The position numbers and the translations under genes were made by a program. Below the pieces are notes generated by a model. That model did not search any database, was not told where the DNA came from, and worked only from the letters and a program-made list of their open reading frames with translations. Positions 49,410 to 58,525 of a stretch of DNA of 64,000 nucleotides are shown here, in pieces. How positions within the stretch are numbered: position 1 is the first letter of the stretch; each line of letters begins with the position of its first letter. This stretch comes from an uncultured Pelagibacteraceae bacterium (GTDB lineage Bacteria > Pseudomonadota > Alphaproteobacteria > Pelagibacterales > Pelagibacteraceae): the NCBI GenBank assembly GCA_902590915.1, contig CACIYQ010000001.1:248001-312000 (forward strand). The letters are read 5' to 3'.

Positions 49410-49879
49410 ATTAACTTTTGAACTTTTTCTTGTATTTCTTTGTAAACATGTAATTTAAAGTCTACAACCACTTTAGTTAATTGATCTAACTCAATCCATT
49501 TCCAATCTAAGAATTCTGGATGATGAGTATTAATATCAATTTCTTTGTCTTCGCCAGTAAATCTCATCAGAAACCACTTTTGTTTTTGTCCTCTATATTT
49601 ACCTTTCCAAATAATTCCTAATAAACGGTCTGGAAGCTCATATGTTATCATCCCATCTAATTCTTTAATAAGTTTAACGCTTTTAATGCTAGTTTCTTCC
49701 TCGAGTTCTCGATAAGCAGCTCTCAAAAAATCTTCACCCGAGTCCACTCCACCCTGAGGCATTTGCCAAAATTTTTTTGAATTATCTATTCTTTTTGCTA
49801 CAAAGACTTTGTTTTCTTGATTTAAAACAACTATTCCTACTCCATTTCTAAGTGGTAAGTTACTGTAGTTTTTAATCAT
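49406..49879 (-). CDS. rppH: RNA pyrophosphohydrolase (Nudix family)
   Basis: RppH removes pyrophosphate from mRNA 5' ends and starts their decay. The 157-residue product begins LPLRNGVGIVVLNQENKVFVAKR after the first residues and has WQMPQGGVDSGED followed by the Nudix-box core RELEEETSI. WQMPQGG before the box and the ending typical of the group favour RppH/NudH over other Nudix hydrolases. It is the last gene of the rplU-to-rppH operon, 1 nt after ctpA, and it overlaps atpC by 4 nt tail to tail. Confidence 0.93.
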   Translation of the reverse strand: MIKNYSNLPLRNGVGIVVLNQENKVFVAKRIDNSKKFWQMPQGGVDSGEDFLRAAYRELEEETSIKSVKLIKELDGMITYELPDRLLGIIWKGKYRGQKQKWFLMRFTGEDKEIDINTHHPEFLDWKWIELDQLTKVVVDFKLHVYKEIQEKVQKLI

Positions 49880-49880
49880 A

Positions 49881-51020
49881 TTATCCGTTAAGTAACTTTA
49901 TAGCGTAGCTTAATTGATTATCTGTATCAGACTTTATTTTAAAATCGTCTCCTTCTTCATTAATTTCAATATCAGGTCTGACCCCTACCTCAGAAATAGA
50001 CTTTCCAGATGGAAGATAATATTTTGCAACAGTTAAACGTATTGCTCCTTTATTCTTAAGTGGAATAATTGATTGGACGGATCCCTTTCCATAGCTGTTC
50101 TCTCCTATGATTATTGCTCTTTTATGATCCTTTAATGCACCAGCTACAATTTCAGAGGCTGAGGCTGAACCATAATTAATTAAAACTAATAATGTTTTTC
50201 CATCGGTAATGTCGCCTTTTTTAGCAAACCATTTTCGGTTCTCAGATTTTTGTCTACTCTTTGTTGATACTATTTCTCCATTATCTAAGAAAAAGTCTGA
50301 AATTGTTATAGCTTGAGATAGTAGTCCTCCTGGATTATTTCTTAAATCTAAGATAAATGCATTTAAATTTTCACTTTTTTTTAATTTCTTAATCTGTTTT
50401 TCTATTTGGTCACTACTATTTTCATTGAATGAGGTAAGCCTTATATATCCAATATTATTTTCTAAGATTTCAGATTTTACTGACTGAATTTCAATTATTT
50501 CTCTTGTGATATTAAATGTTAATGCCTTTTTTTCTCCTCGTCGCCTTACCGTCAATTCAATACCCGAACCAACTGGACCTCTCATCATATCAACTGCCTC
50601 GGCTAAAGATTTTCCTTGTACTTGAATGTTATTTATTTTTACAATGTAGTCTCCTGCTTTTAATCCAGCCTTAGACGCAGGAGTATCATCAATTGGTGAA
50701 ATTACTTTAACTACACCAGCCTCCATACTTACCTCAATACCAAGTCCTCCAAATTCACCGCTTGTTTCTGTTTGCATTTGTTCAAGAATTTTTGGCGACA
50801 TATATGCTGAATAGGGATCAAGAGACTGTAAAAGACCATTTATCGCTGAGTCCATACTTTCAGACTGATTTATCTCATCAACGTATTCTCTGTTTATTTT
50901 TTCAAGGACTTCACCAAAAAGATCAATTTTTTTATAAATATCTGTTTCAGCTGCATTTAGATTATTTTTAAAAAAAAAAACTGATAAAAAAAATACTATA
51001 TATAATTTAAAATTTTTCAT
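49881..51020 (-). CDS. ctpA: Carboxy-terminal processing protease CtpA (S41 family)
   Basis: The 379-residue precursor has a signal peptide (hydrophobic run near 5-22, cleavage around NAAE). A PDZ domain (GGLGIEVSMEAGVVKVISP, AGLKAGDYIVKINN) precedes the S41 catalytic core with the nucleophile in NYGSASASEIVAGAL (Ser near 288) and the general-base Lys in YGKGSVQ (near 313). It acts in the periplasm on protein C termini or on peptidoglycan-hydrolase regulators. It overlaps rsfS by 4 nt and abuts rppH. An N-terminal dimerising helix as in other CtpA/CtpB enzymes is present. Confidence 0.94.
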   Translation of the reverse strand: MKNFKLYIVFFLSVFFFKNNLNAAETDIYKKIDLFGEVLEKINREYVDEINQSESMDSAINGLLQSLDPYSAYMSPKILEQMQTETSGEFGGLGIEVSMEAGVVKVISPIDDTPASKAGLKAGDYIVKINNIQVQGKSLAEAVDMMRGPVGSGIELTVRRRGEKKALTFNITREIIEIQSVKSEILENNIGYIRLTSFNENSSDQIEKQIKKLKKSENLNAFILDLRNNPGGLLSQAITISDFFLDNGEIVSTKSRQKSENRKWFAKKGDITDGKTLLVLINYGSASASEIVAGALKDHKRAIIIGENSYGKGSVQSIIPLKNKGAIRLTVAKYYLPSGKSISEVGVRPDIEINEEGDDFKIKSDTDNQLSYAIKLLNG

Positions 51021-51367
51021 ATGATAACTTTTTCTTTAGGAATAAATTCAGACCAAATTTTTTCAAGTTCATAAAATTTTCTTTTTTCAGGATGAAAAAT
51101 ATGAATAATTAAATCTATACCATCAACTAGTTTCCACTCCCCACTTTGCTTACCTTCAATTTTAGAATCTGTAACACCATTTTTCTTAAGCTTTTCTAAA
51201 ACTTGCTCTGATAAAGACTGTATATGCCTTGATGAAGTGCCACTTGCAATAATCATATAATCAGCCATTGAACTTTTATCTTTTAAGTCGATAGTGATAA
51301 TATCTTGGGCTTTGTTTAAATCGAGAGTGTTGACTACAATCTCTTTAAGATCTGAAATTTTATCCAT
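51017..51367 (-). CDS. rsfS: Ribosome silencing factor RsfS
   Basis: RsfS binds uL14 and blocks subunit joining during starvation. The 116-residue product shows the family landmarks DYMIIASGTSSRHIQSL, EGKQSGEWKLVDGIDLIIHIF and the C-terminal RKFYELEKIWSE. It follows nadD after 17 nt, a widely conserved nadD-rsfS pairing, and overlaps ctpA. Confidence 0.95.
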   Translation of the reverse strand: MDKISDLKEIVVNTLDLNKAQDIITIDLKDKSSMADYMIIASGTSSRHIQSLSEQVLEKLKKNGVTDSKIEGKQSGEWKLVDGIDLIIHIFHPEKRKFYELEKIWSEFIPKEKVII

Positions 51368-51384
51368 TAGTTAGTTTAAGAATA

Positions 51385-51906
51385 TCAAATTTTTCTTAAT
51401 TGAGAAGATGAAATGTTGACCTTTTTAAATTCAATAAATTTAAGGACACTTCCATTAAGCTGTTTAAATGTCTTTGAATTTAATGAATTTTTTTTGTAGC
51501 CATGACGATCAAAAACTAAAATGTTGCACTTTTGTGAAATTAATTTTGATTTATGCCATTTGTGGAAATTAATTAAATTATCTGCACCCATTAGAAAATA
51601 AATTTCTATTGTTTTGTTCTTTCTTAAATAATTAATAAGATCAATAGTCTTATTTGATTTAATAATATTTTCATAAAATTTTATTTTTATAAATGAATTT
51701 AAACCAATTAAACGCTTACATTTTTTTATTCTTTCATATACAGAAGTCTCACTTTTTGTTTTAAAAGGATTTTTTTTTGTAATTGCCCAAATTATATTAT
51801 TTAAATCAAATTTCTTTTTAGCTTCTTTGGATATCGCTAGGTGTCCTTTATGTGGTGGATCAAATGAACCACCAAGAACACCAATTTTTATTTTTTTTTT
51901 GTTCAA
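51385..51906 (-). CDS. nadD: Nicotinate-nucleotide adenylyltransferase
   Basis: NadD adenylylates nicotinate mononucleotide in NAD synthesis. The 173-residue product has the nucleotidyltransferase motif GVLGGSFDPPHKGHLA near the N terminus, the FMGADNLINFHKW-like segment (LMGADNLINFHKWHK) and ends with ISSSQLRKI. In most NadD proteins the ISST-x-IR motif is followed by about 20 more residues; here the protein stops right behind it, a minimal version. It lies 1 nt after proA. Confidence 0.93.
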   Translation of the reverse strand: MNKKKIKIGVLGGSFDPPHKGHLAISKEAKKKFDLNNIIWAITKKNPFKTKSETSVYERIKKCKRLIGLNSFIKIKFYENIIKSNKTIDLINYLRKNKTIEIYFLMGADNLINFHKWHKSKLISQKCNILVFDRHGYKKNSLNSKTFKQLNGSVLKFIEFKKVNISSSQLRKI

Positions 51907-51907
51907 T

Positions 51908-53158
51908 TTATTTTCTTATTTTGCCTCTACTTGTTATTTCATATTTATATGAAATTAACTGATTTAATCCTACTGGTCCTCTTGGTGGAAGAGTGTTAGT
52001 AGAAATTCCAACCTCCCCACCAAAACCAAATTCTCCACCATCAGCAAATTGAGTAGATGTATTATGCATCGCAATAGAGCTTTTAACATTTTTCAAAAAA
52101 TTTTTTGCTGTCTTTTTGTTGTTTGTGATTATTGCGTCAGTATGCATCGTCCCATAATTGTTTATATGACTGATAGCTTCTTTTAGATTATTTACAGTTT
52201 TTACTGAGACTGCACGTGCTAAATATTCGGTTGACCAATTTTTCTCTTTAGCTGGAAATATTTTTCCATTGTAATATTTCTTTAAAATTTTATCTCCATA
52301 AATCTTGCAACTTTTGTTTTCAAGCTCACTCAAAATTGGATTACAAAAATTTTTTACAATTTTTTTATGCATTAGAATAGTTTCTGTTGCACCACAAATA
52401 CTAGTATTTCTTAATTTTGCATTGTAAACAACTTTTTTTGCCATATTTAAATTTGCATCTCTATCGATATATGTATGACAAAGTCCTTCAAGGTGCCCAA
52501 TTATTGGAACACTGGATAAATCTTGGACTCTTTTTACTAAATTTTTTCCTCCTCGTGGAATAATTACATCAATATATTTTTTCATACTTGATAGCATAAT
52601 ATCCACTACTTTTCTCTGTCGTGTATCAATAAATTGAACAAAGTTTTCATCAACTTTATTAACCCTAAGTGCTTTTCGAAAAATCTTTGCTAAAATCCTA
52701 TTAGTATTTATTGCTTCTGATCCACCTTTTAAAATTACTGGATTTCCAGATTTAAAGCATAGACTAGCTACATCCGATGTTACATTTGGCCTACTTTCAT
52801 AAATAACTCCAATTACTCCTAAAGGTATTGATATTCTAAAAATATTCAAACCATTAGGCCTTTTCCATTTTTCTAAAGTATTTCCAACTGGATCTTTTAA
52901 TTTTGCAATCTTACTAATTGAATTTTGAATATCTTTTAATTTAGTTTCATTTATGAACAGTCTACTTATTAAATTATTTTTAATACCTATTTTTTTAGCG
53001 TAATTTACATCTTTCAAGTTTTGCTCAAGTATTAATTTTTTTTGATCAGCTAATAATTCTGCATATTTATTTAATACTTTATTTTTGATTGCTGTATCAA
53101 CTTTCTGTTCAAAAGCCTTTCTTGCTTTTCTTCCAACTAAATTCATGAATTTGATCAT
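51908..53158 (-). CDS. proA: Gamma-glutamyl phosphate reductase
   Basis: ProA reduces gamma-glutamyl phosphate to the semialdehyde for proline. The 416-residue ALDH-fold protein shows IPLGVIGVIYESRPNVTSD, ILKGGSEA, PRGGKNLVKRV, the catalytic Cys in RNTSICGATET (near 255) and HNTSTQFADGGEFGFGGEVGIS near the C terminus. The stop of proB is directly adjacent. The order obgE-proB-proA-nadD-rsfS is standard in alphaproteobacteria. Confidence 0.96.
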   Translation of the reverse strand: MIKFMNLVGRKARKAFEQKVDTAIKNKVLNKYAELLADQKKLILEQNLKDVNYAKKIGIKNNLISRLFINETKLKDIQNSISKIAKLKDPVGNTLEKWKRPNGLNIFRISIPLGVIGVIYESRPNVTSDVASLCFKSGNPVILKGGSEAINTNRILAKIFRKALRVNKVDENFVQFIDTRQRKVVDIMLSSMKKYIDVIIPRGGKNLVKRVQDLSSVPIIGHLEGLCHTYIDRDANLNMAKKVVYNAKLRNTSICGATETILMHKKIVKNFCNPILSELENKSCKIYGDKILKKYYNGKIFPAKEKNWSTEYLARAVSVKTVNNLKEAISHINNYGTMHTDAIITNNKKTAKNFLKNVKSSIAMHNTSTQFADGGEFGFGGEVGISTNTLPPRGPVGLNQLISYKYEITSRGKIRK

Positions 53159-54265
53159 TTAAACTTCTACCATATCATCTTTATGAATTACTTCTGATTT
53201 AGAAACATAACCTAATAATTTTTCAATTTGATTTGAATGATGACCCATAATTTTAATTATCTCGTCAGAAGTGAATGAACTTAATCCCCTGGCACATTCA
53301 ACATTTTTCTTATCTAAAATTTTTATATGATCTCCTTTATTAAATTTTCCTGAAATTTTTTTTATACCAGCTGCTAGTAAACTTTTACCAGATCTTAGCG
53401 CTTTTTTTGCCCCATCATCAATAATAATTTCACCCTTTGGTGCTACTGAACTTATTATCCATTTCTTTCTTGCGTCAAGTTTTGAGACCCTTGGACTAAA
53501 CCAGGTACAATTATTTTGATCAATTATTTTTGTAATAGGACTATTATGAAGCCCATTCGCAATGACCATATTACTACCTGCTAATTGACAAATTTTTGCA
53601 GCCTCAATCTTAGTTTGCATACCTCCACTACCAAATTGATTCATACCTTTAATATTTATATTGCCTAAATCTTTTTTTAAATCTTTTACTTGCTTAATTA
53701 ATTTTGCCTCTTTAAAAATCTTTGGGTTTTTTGTGTAAAGTCCATTAACGTCAGATAGAAGAATTAAAGTATCAGCGTTAGTAATTTGTGTAACTCTAGA
53801 TGCCAACCTGTCGTTATCCCCATACTTTATCTCTGTTGTAGCTATGGTGTCATTTTCATTTACTATTGGGATAAATCCTAAGTCAAATAAATTTTCAAAA
53901 GTTCTTTTTGCATTTAATGACCTTCTTCTTTCTTCTGTATCTTCAAGAGTAAGAAGTATTTGAGAAATGTTAAGTTTAAATCTAGCAAATGTTTGTGAGA
54001 ATAAGTTCATCAACTCAATTTGACCTATCGATGCAATAGCTTGACTTTGATCTAGTTTGATATTTTTTTTATTATAATTCATTTTTTTACAACCAAGAGC
54101 TATTGCACCTGAGCTCACGATTATAATTTTTTGATTTTTATCTCTTAATTTTTTTATATCTTTTGCAAAACTAGATAGCCATTTCTTTCTAATTTTTTTA
54201 TTTTCATCTACAAGAAGTGAGGAACCAATTTTAATAACAATGATTTTAGAATTTTTAAGATACAT
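53159..54265 (-). CDS. proB: Glutamate 5-kinase
   Basis: ProB phosphorylates glutamate to start proline synthesis. The 368-residue product has an amino-acid-kinase domain (VIKIGSSLLVDENK, IIVSSGAIALG, VNENDTIATTEIKYGDNDRLA, GSGGMQTKIEAAKI) followed by a C-terminal PUA domain (near 280-365), matching the full-length E. coli arrangement. Its start lies inside obgE (11-nt overlap), and proA follows with no gap. Feedback by proline is expected from the family. Confidence 0.96.
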   Translation of the reverse strand: MYLKNSKIIVIKIGSSLLVDENKKIRKKWLSSFAKDIKKLRDKNQKIIIVSSGAIALGCKKMNYNKKNIKLDQSQAIASIGQIELMNLFSQTFARFKLNISQILLTLEDTEERRRSLNAKRTFENLFDLGFIPIVNENDTIATTEIKYGDNDRLASRVTQITNADTLILLSDVNGLYTKNPKIFKEAKLIKQVKDLKKDLGNINIKGMNQFGSGGMQTKIEAAKICQLAGSNMVIANGLHNSPITKIIDQNNCTWFSPRVSKLDARKKWIISSVAPKGEIIIDDGAKKALRSGKSLLAAGIKKISGKFNKGDHIKILDKKNVECARGLSSFTSDEIIKIMGHHSNQIEKLLGYVSKSEVIHKDDMVEV

Positions 54266-55238
54266 AAGATAAAAGTTTAGCCTTTATTTTAGATATAGAA
54301 CTTTTTTCTAAAGTTGTCATAGTCAATATCTCGCATTTTTTATTTTTGGAAAAATGATCGACCACTTCTTTTGTAGTATCTTCATCGATTAAATCAATTT
54401 TACTAAGCACTACAAGCTCTTTTTTGTCTGATAATTTATAACTGTAGTTTTTTAATTCATTTTTGACCTGATTGTAAGATTCATTAAGATCAATATTTGT
54501 AATGTCAATTAAATGTAAAAGTGATTTACATCTTTCAATGTGTTTTAAAAATTGAGTCCCAAGACCTATACCCTCATGTGCGCCTTCCACTAATCCAGGT
54601 ATATCTGCAATTGTAATTTCTTTATCATCGTAAGAAGCAACACCAAGATTAGGATTTAATGTAGTAAATCTGTAATTTGCTATTTTTGGATTTGCATTTG
54701 TAAGTGCAGCTAGCAAGCTCGACTTACCAGCATTTGGCAAACCAATTATACCAATGTCTGCAATTGTTTTTAGTTGTAGCCAGATTGTAAATTCTTCTCC
54801 ATCAATTCCTTTAGTAAATTTTCTTGGAGCTCTATTCGTTGAACTCTTAAACCTGGTATTTCCAAGACCACCTTTACCACCATTTGCTGCAATAAATTTC
54901 TCTCCCTCTTTAACAAAATCAAAAAGTAAAGTTTTATTGTCTTCTTCAAATACTTGAGTACCTAGAGGAACTTTTAGAACTAAATCATCTCCACTTCTTC
55001 CAGTCTTATTTTGCCCTGCACCATTTTCACCTCTTTCTGCTTTATGATGTTGCTGATATCGATAATCAATTAAGGTATTTAAATTTTTCTCTGAATTTAA
55101 AATTATTGATCCACCTTTACCACCGTCTCCACCATCTGGACCTCCAAATTCAACATATTTCTCTCTTCTGAAACTTGGGGATCCATCTCCACCATTACCA
55201 GCTTTAATATAAATTTTAACTTGATCTAGAAATTTCAT
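54255..55238 (-). CDS. obgE: Obg GTPase
   Basis: ObgE is an essential GTPase in large-subunit assembly and stress control. The 327-residue product has the Gly-rich Obg fold (KAGNGGDGSPSFRREKYV, GGPDGGDGGKGG), the G domain with P-loop GLPNAGKSSLLAAL (near 166-179), DIPGLVEGAHEGIGLG and SKIDLIDE. It lacks a long C-terminal extension. It follows rpmA after 27 nt, the almost universal rplU-rpmA-obg order. Confidence 0.97.
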   Translation of the reverse strand: MKFLDQVKIYIKAGNGGDGSPSFRREKYVEFGGPDGGDGGKGGSIILNSEKNLNTLIDYRYQQHHKAERGENGAGQNKTGRSGDDLVLKVPLGTQVFEEDNKTLLFDFVKEGEKFIAANGGKGGLGNTRFKSSTNRAPRKFTKGIDGEEFTIWLQLKTIADIGIIGLPNAGKSSLLAALTNANPKIANYRFTTLNPNLGVASYDDKEITIADIPGLVEGAHEGIGLGTQFLKHIERCKSLLHLIDITNIDLNESYNQVKNELKNYSYKLSDKKELVVLSKIDLIDEDTTKEVVDHFSKNKKCEILTMTTLEKSSISKIKAKLLSYVS

Positions 55239-55265
55239 AATACAACATCTACTTTGGTTGTACTA

Positions 55266-55520
55266 TTAGTTGGGTTTTACTGAAACGAAAGTTCTATCTG
55301 CTTTTGATTTTTTGAATACAACTTTACCTTTAACCACTGAGAAAATAGAATGATCCTTACCCATACCTACATTCTCACCAGGAAAAATTTTAGTTCCTCT
55401 TTGTCTTACAATTATATTACCAGGTACGACTGTTTCACCACCATATTTTTTAACACCCAATCTTCGTCCAGCACTATCTCGTCCGTTTCTCGAAGATCCA
55501 CCTGCTTTTTTTGTTGCCAT
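55266..55520 (-). CDS. rpmA: Large-subunit ribosomal protein bL27
   Basis: The 84-residue protein starts [20 protein letters not shown], the flexible N terminus that reaches the peptidyl-transferase centre, and continues with GVKKYGGE and [15 protein letters not shown]. The length is the family norm (about 85), with no tail, unlike bL21 just upstream. The gap to rplU is 13 nt. Confidence 0.98.
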   Translation of the reverse strand: MATKKAGGSSRNGRDSAGRRLGVKKYGGETVVPGNIIVRQRGTKIFPGENVGMGKDHSIFSVVKGKVVFKKSKADRTFVSVKPN

Positions 55521-55533
55521 AATTTACCTTATT

Positions 55534-55932
55534 TTATTTACTTTCTGCTTTTTTATTCTCTTCTTTTTTTTGGGTTTTAGAAACTTTTTCAGCTTCAGAC
55601 AAAACTTTACCATCTTTCGAAAAAATTTTATTTATTCTTATCATTGAATACTCTTGTCGATGTCCATTTTTTCTTCTTGAATTATGTCGTCTTCTTTTTT
55701 TAAAAATTAATATTGTTCTATTTTTACTGTTTTTAATTAAATCAGCTTCAACTTTTGCTCCACTCACATGAGGAGCTCCAACCTCAATAGATTTATCATC
55801 TCCATATGCTAGAATTTCACTAAACTCAATTTTTTTTTCAGGATTAGAATCTGGAAGTTTTTCTATTTTAAGAATTTCTCCAGACTTAACTTTGTACTGT
55901 TTTCCACCTGTTTTTATTACTGCGTAAGACAT
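55534..55932 (-). CDS. rplU: Large-subunit ribosomal protein bL21 with a Lys/Glu-rich tail
   Basis: The first 102 or so residues form normal bL21 (MSYAVIKTGGKQYKVKSGEIL, and KKRRRHNSRRKNGHRQEYS). A tail of about 30 residues rich in Lys, Glu and Ser (VLSEAEKVSKTQKKEENKKA) follows. E. coli bL21 has 103 residues. It heads the nine-gene minus-strand run to rppH, and a good promoter lies 28-55 nt upstream. Confidence 0.96.
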   Translation of the reverse strand: MSYAVIKTGGKQYKVKSGEILKIEKLPDSNPEKKIEFSEILAYGDDKSIEVGAPHVSGAKVEADLIKNSKNRTILIFKKRRRHNSRRKNGHRQEYSMIRINKIFSKDGKVLSEAEKVSKTQKKEENKKAESK

Positions 55933-55959
55933 AGTATGAATTTTTATTTAAGTATTCGC

Positions 55960-55987
55960 AATATAATTGTAGCTAAGTTTTAGTCAA
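55960..55987 (-). promoter_or_regulatory. Promoter of the rplU-rpmA-obgE-proBA operon
   Basis: Read on the minus strand, TTGACT (55987-55982) and TATATT (55965-55960) are separated by 16 bases, both close to the sigma-70 consensus, with CTTGAC as often seen in alphaproteobacteria. The -10 hexamer ends 28 nt before the rplU ATG. The gap between gloB and rplU holds nothing else. Confidence 0.68.
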
Positions 55988-55997
55988 GCCGAATTAG

Positions 55998-56717
55998 CTA
56001 GAAATTATCCTTTAAATCTCTCAGTTTTGAAAAAGTTTTGATATCTTTTGCTCTTAGAAAAATATTACAATCCAATTCTTCTTTAAGTGTAGACGGAATT
56101 GTGGGTAAGTTACTGTTGAGTTTTATTTGAATATTACGAATTTTTTTTTTTAGATTTAAATTTTCAGAGTCATATTTTATGCAAAATTTTGAATTGTTAA
56201 GAGTATATTCATGACCACAATAAATTTGAGTATCAAGAGGCATGGCTTTAATTTTGCTTAAAGAACTGAACATTTGTTCGTAGGTGCCTTCAAAAATTCT
56301 TCCACATCCAAGAGAAAAAAGAGTGTCCCCAGTAAATAGTAATTTTTCTTTAAAAAAATGAAAACAAATATGACCCTTAGTATGTCCTGGAACATGAATT
56401 ATTTTGGCTTCAAAATTATCACTTTTCCATATCTCATTATTTTCTAGACAGATATCAATTTCTGGAATTCTTTCTGAGTCATGTTTAAATCCAACAACAA
56501 TACTATTATATTTTTTTTTTAATTCTTTATTTCCTCCAACATGATCAAAATGATGATGAGTATTTAAAATATATTTCAGTTTAATGCTTTTATTTTTTAA
56601 ATAACTAATTATTGGACCAGCCTCACTTGGATCAACAATACATGCTAAATTGTTAGTCTCATCAGTAATTAAATAACTATAATTATCTTGAAGACATGAA
56701 ATTATTTCTACTTTCAT
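55998..56717 (-). CDS. gloB: Hydroxyacylglutathione hydrolase (glyoxalase II), metallo-beta-lactamase fold
   Basis: GloB hydrolyses S-lactoylglutathione to lactate in methylglyoxal removal. The 239-residue product (ATG at 56717, just after the metW stop; a TTG at 56729 would overlap metW) has the metal motif NTHHHFDHVGG (near 50-60), HVPGHTKGHICFH, FTGDTLFSLGCGRIFEGT and CGHEYTLNNSKF. The last stretch belongs to the glyoxalase II C-terminal substrate domain, which separates it from other beta-lactamase-fold hydrolases. Confidence 0.93.
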   Translation of the reverse strand: MKVEIISCLQDNYSYLITDETNNLACIVDPSEAGPIISYLKNKSIKLKYILNTHHHFDHVGGNKELKKKYNSIVVGFKHDSERIPEIDICLENNEIWKSDNFEAKIIHVPGHTKGHICFHFFKEKLLFTGDTLFSLGCGRIFEGTYEQMFSSLSKIKAMPLDTQIYCGHEYTLNNSKFCIKYDSENLNLKKKIRNIQIKLNSNLPTIPSTLKEELDCNIFLRAKDIKTFSKLRDLKDNF

Positions 56718-56718
56718 T

Positions 56719-57315
56719 TTATTTTTCAATTAAAAATATTCCAAGGTCAGCAAAAAAATTTTTGATTGCTAAATTTTTGTTATTTATTATGGACACATTC
56801 TGATTGTTTATAGCCAGTGATTTAAAGATTTTAATATCTCTTGATTTCACGAAGTGAAAAAAATCTTTTATTGAACACATATGAATATTAGGAGTATTGT
56901 ACCACTCATCTGGTAATGTTTTAGTAATTGGCATTGTTCCTTTTAAAAGTAAATCTAATCTTATTCTCCAGTAACCAAAGTTTGGAATAGTTACAATCGC
57001 TTTTTTTCCAACCCTTAAAAGTTCGTTTATGACTAGCTCGGGATCCAAAAAAGCTTGAAGAGTTTGACTAAGAACAACATAGTCGAAGGATTTGTCTGGA
57101 AATTGTTTCAAATCTTTTTCTGCATTTCCTTCAATTACAGTTAATCCTTTTGCAATACACTCTTGTACTTTATTTTTTGATATTTCCAGTCCTCTTATGT
57201 TAGTTTTTTTGTTGGTTTTTAAAAAATCCATTAAAATTCCATCTCCACATCCTACATCTAATACTTTTTTTTCCTTTTCTATTAATTTAGCTATCACTTG
57301 AAATTCGTTTTTCAT
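56719..57315 (-). CDS. metW: Methionine biosynthesis protein MetW
   Basis: MetW is a small class I methyltransferase-fold protein that accompanies MetX; it is reported to assist homoserine acetylation, though its exact activity was long unclear. The 198-residue product has the SAM-binding motif VLDVGCGDGILMDFL (near 18-32), EGNAEKDLKQFPDKSFDYVVLSQTLQ (a stretch near 61-86) and PNFGYWRIRLDLLLKGTMPIT, which is typical for MetW. It lies 2 nt behind metX. Confidence 0.95.
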   Translation of the reverse strand: MKNEFQVIAKLIEKEKKVLDVGCGDGILMDFLKTNKKTNIRGLEISKNKVQECIAKGLTVIEGNAEKDLKQFPDKSFDYVVLSQTLQAFLDPELVINELLRVGKKAIVTIPNFGYWRIRLDLLLKGTMPITKTLPDEWYNTPNIHMCSIKDFFHFVKSRDIKIFKSLAINNQNVSIINNKNLAIKNFFADLGIFLIEK

Positions 57316-57317
57316 AG

Positions 57318-58436
57318 TTAATTTTCTATATATGATTTATCTAAAAAGTTTTTAAGTGCACCTAAAAAGTCTGGTACATCTAATAAAAATGAGTCATGGC
57401 CTTTGTCGGACTCTATTTCAACAAATCCAACATCTGCACCAATAGAATTTAAGGCAATTACAATATCTTTATTTTCTTGGGTTGGATAAAGCCAGTCTGA
57501 TGTAAAAGATATTATAAAAAACTTTGCTTTTGCAGCCCTAAACGCATCAGCCAAATTACCTTTGAATTGTTTTGCTAAGTCAAAATAATCCATTGCTCTT
57601 GTGATATAAAGATAACTATTTGCATCGAATCTATCTACAAATACTGAACCTTGATATCGTAAATAACTTTCTATCTGAAAATCTGCATCAAAACCAAATT
57701 TCAAATCCTCTCGTTCTTGAAGTTTTCTCCCAAATTTTTCTTGGAGACCTTTTTTTGAAAGATAAGTTATGTGCGCAGCCATTCTTGCAACAGCCAAACC
57801 TTTGTTTGGGATTGTACCCGCAGAGGAATAATTTCCATTTTTCCAATTACTATCTGCGGCTATTGCCTGTCTTCCCAACTCATTGAAAGCAATATTTTGT
57901 GCGGAGTGACTAGAAGTACACGCAATTGGGATAACAGTTTTAGCTTTATCAGGAAAATTACTTATAAACTGAAGTACTTGCATACCACCCATTGAACCAC
58001 CTGCAATTGAAAAAAGTTTATTTATACCAAAATGATCAAGCAAATTGTATTGCGCATTAACCATATCGTTAATAGTTATAACCGGAAAATTTGTTCCAAA
58101 AGCAGTCCCTGTATTGGGGTCTTCATGGCTTGGTCCAAATGAGCCCATGCATCCACCAATTACATTTGCACAAATAACAAAGTATTTTTTGGTATCAATT
58201 GCTTTATCAGGACCAACTGCGTAAGACCACCAACCATCTTTCTTTGTTATTGGATTTAGTCCGGTGACAAATTGATCTCCAGTTAGTGCATGAAAAACCA
58301 AAATAGCATTATCTTTTTTTTTATTTAATGAACCGTAAGTTTCATATGCTATTGGGAATTCGTTAATAGTTTTTCCACAATCTAATTTTAAAGGTTTTTT
58401 TACTATCAGGGTTTTAATATTATTCTCAGTATTCAT
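57318..58436 (-). CDS. metX: Homoserine O-acetyltransferase MetX
   Basis: MetX acetylates homoserine, the first committed step to methionine. The 372-residue alpha/beta-hydrolase-fold protein has VFHALTGDQ, the nucleophile in AGGSMGGMQVLQF (Ser near 145), the acid in ISFTSDWLYPT and the His in SDKGHDSFLLD. The gene is preceded by a SAM-II riboswitch and a consensus-like promoter and followed by metW, the usual pair. O-acetylhomoserine could be combined with methanethiol or sulfide; the sulfhydrylase gene is not in the window. Confidence 0.96.
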   Translation of the reverse strand: MNTENNIKTLIVKKPLKLDCGKTINEFPIAYETYGSLNKKKDNAILVFHALTGDQFVTGLNPITKKDGWWSYAVGPDKAIDTKKYFVICANVIGGCMGSFGPSHEDPNTGTAFGTNFPVITINDMVNAQYNLLDHFGINKLFSIAGGSMGGMQVLQFISNFPDKAKTVIPIACTSSHSAQNIAFNELGRQAIAADSNWKNGNYSSAGTIPNKGLAVARMAAHITYLSKKGLQEKFGRKLQEREDLKFGFDADFQIESYLRYQGSVFVDRFDANSYLYITRAMDYFDLAKQFKGNLADAFRAAKAKFFIISFTSDWLYPTQENKDIVIALNSIGADVGFVEIESDKGHDSFLLDVPDFLGALKNFLDKSYIEN

Positions 58437-58470
58437 ATCAAAGCTATTATTTGAATTGTGAGAAAAAAAA

Positions 58471-58521
58471 CTATTTTAGCGGTTTTTTTTATGCGCTCGC
58501 AATTCAGTTAAATCAGCGCAT
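58471..58521 (-). promoter_or_regulatory. SAM-II riboswitch upstream of metX
   Basis: On the minus strand, ATGCGC (58521-58516) and GCGCAT (58496-58491) form helix P1. The loop carries TGATTTAAC and ATTGCGAGCGC, and a downstream GCTAAAA (58480-58474) provides the pseudoknot strand. This order and wording match the SAM-II aptamers described before metA/metX, including the marine metX aptamer as I remember it (GCGCTGATTTAAC, TTGCAAGCGC, GCTAAAA). The aptamer ends 34 nt before the metX ATG. A T8 run follows at 58470-58463 and could pair with the A8 run inside the aptamer, offering an alternative fold. Expected action: SAM shuts off metX-metW. Confidence 0.9.
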
Positions 58522-58525
58522 AATT

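Noticed and set aside
56718..56729. TTG at 56729 as the gloB start
   Set aside because: It would overlap metW for four extra residues, whereas an ATG lies right after the metW stop and fits the usual glyoxalase II N terminus.
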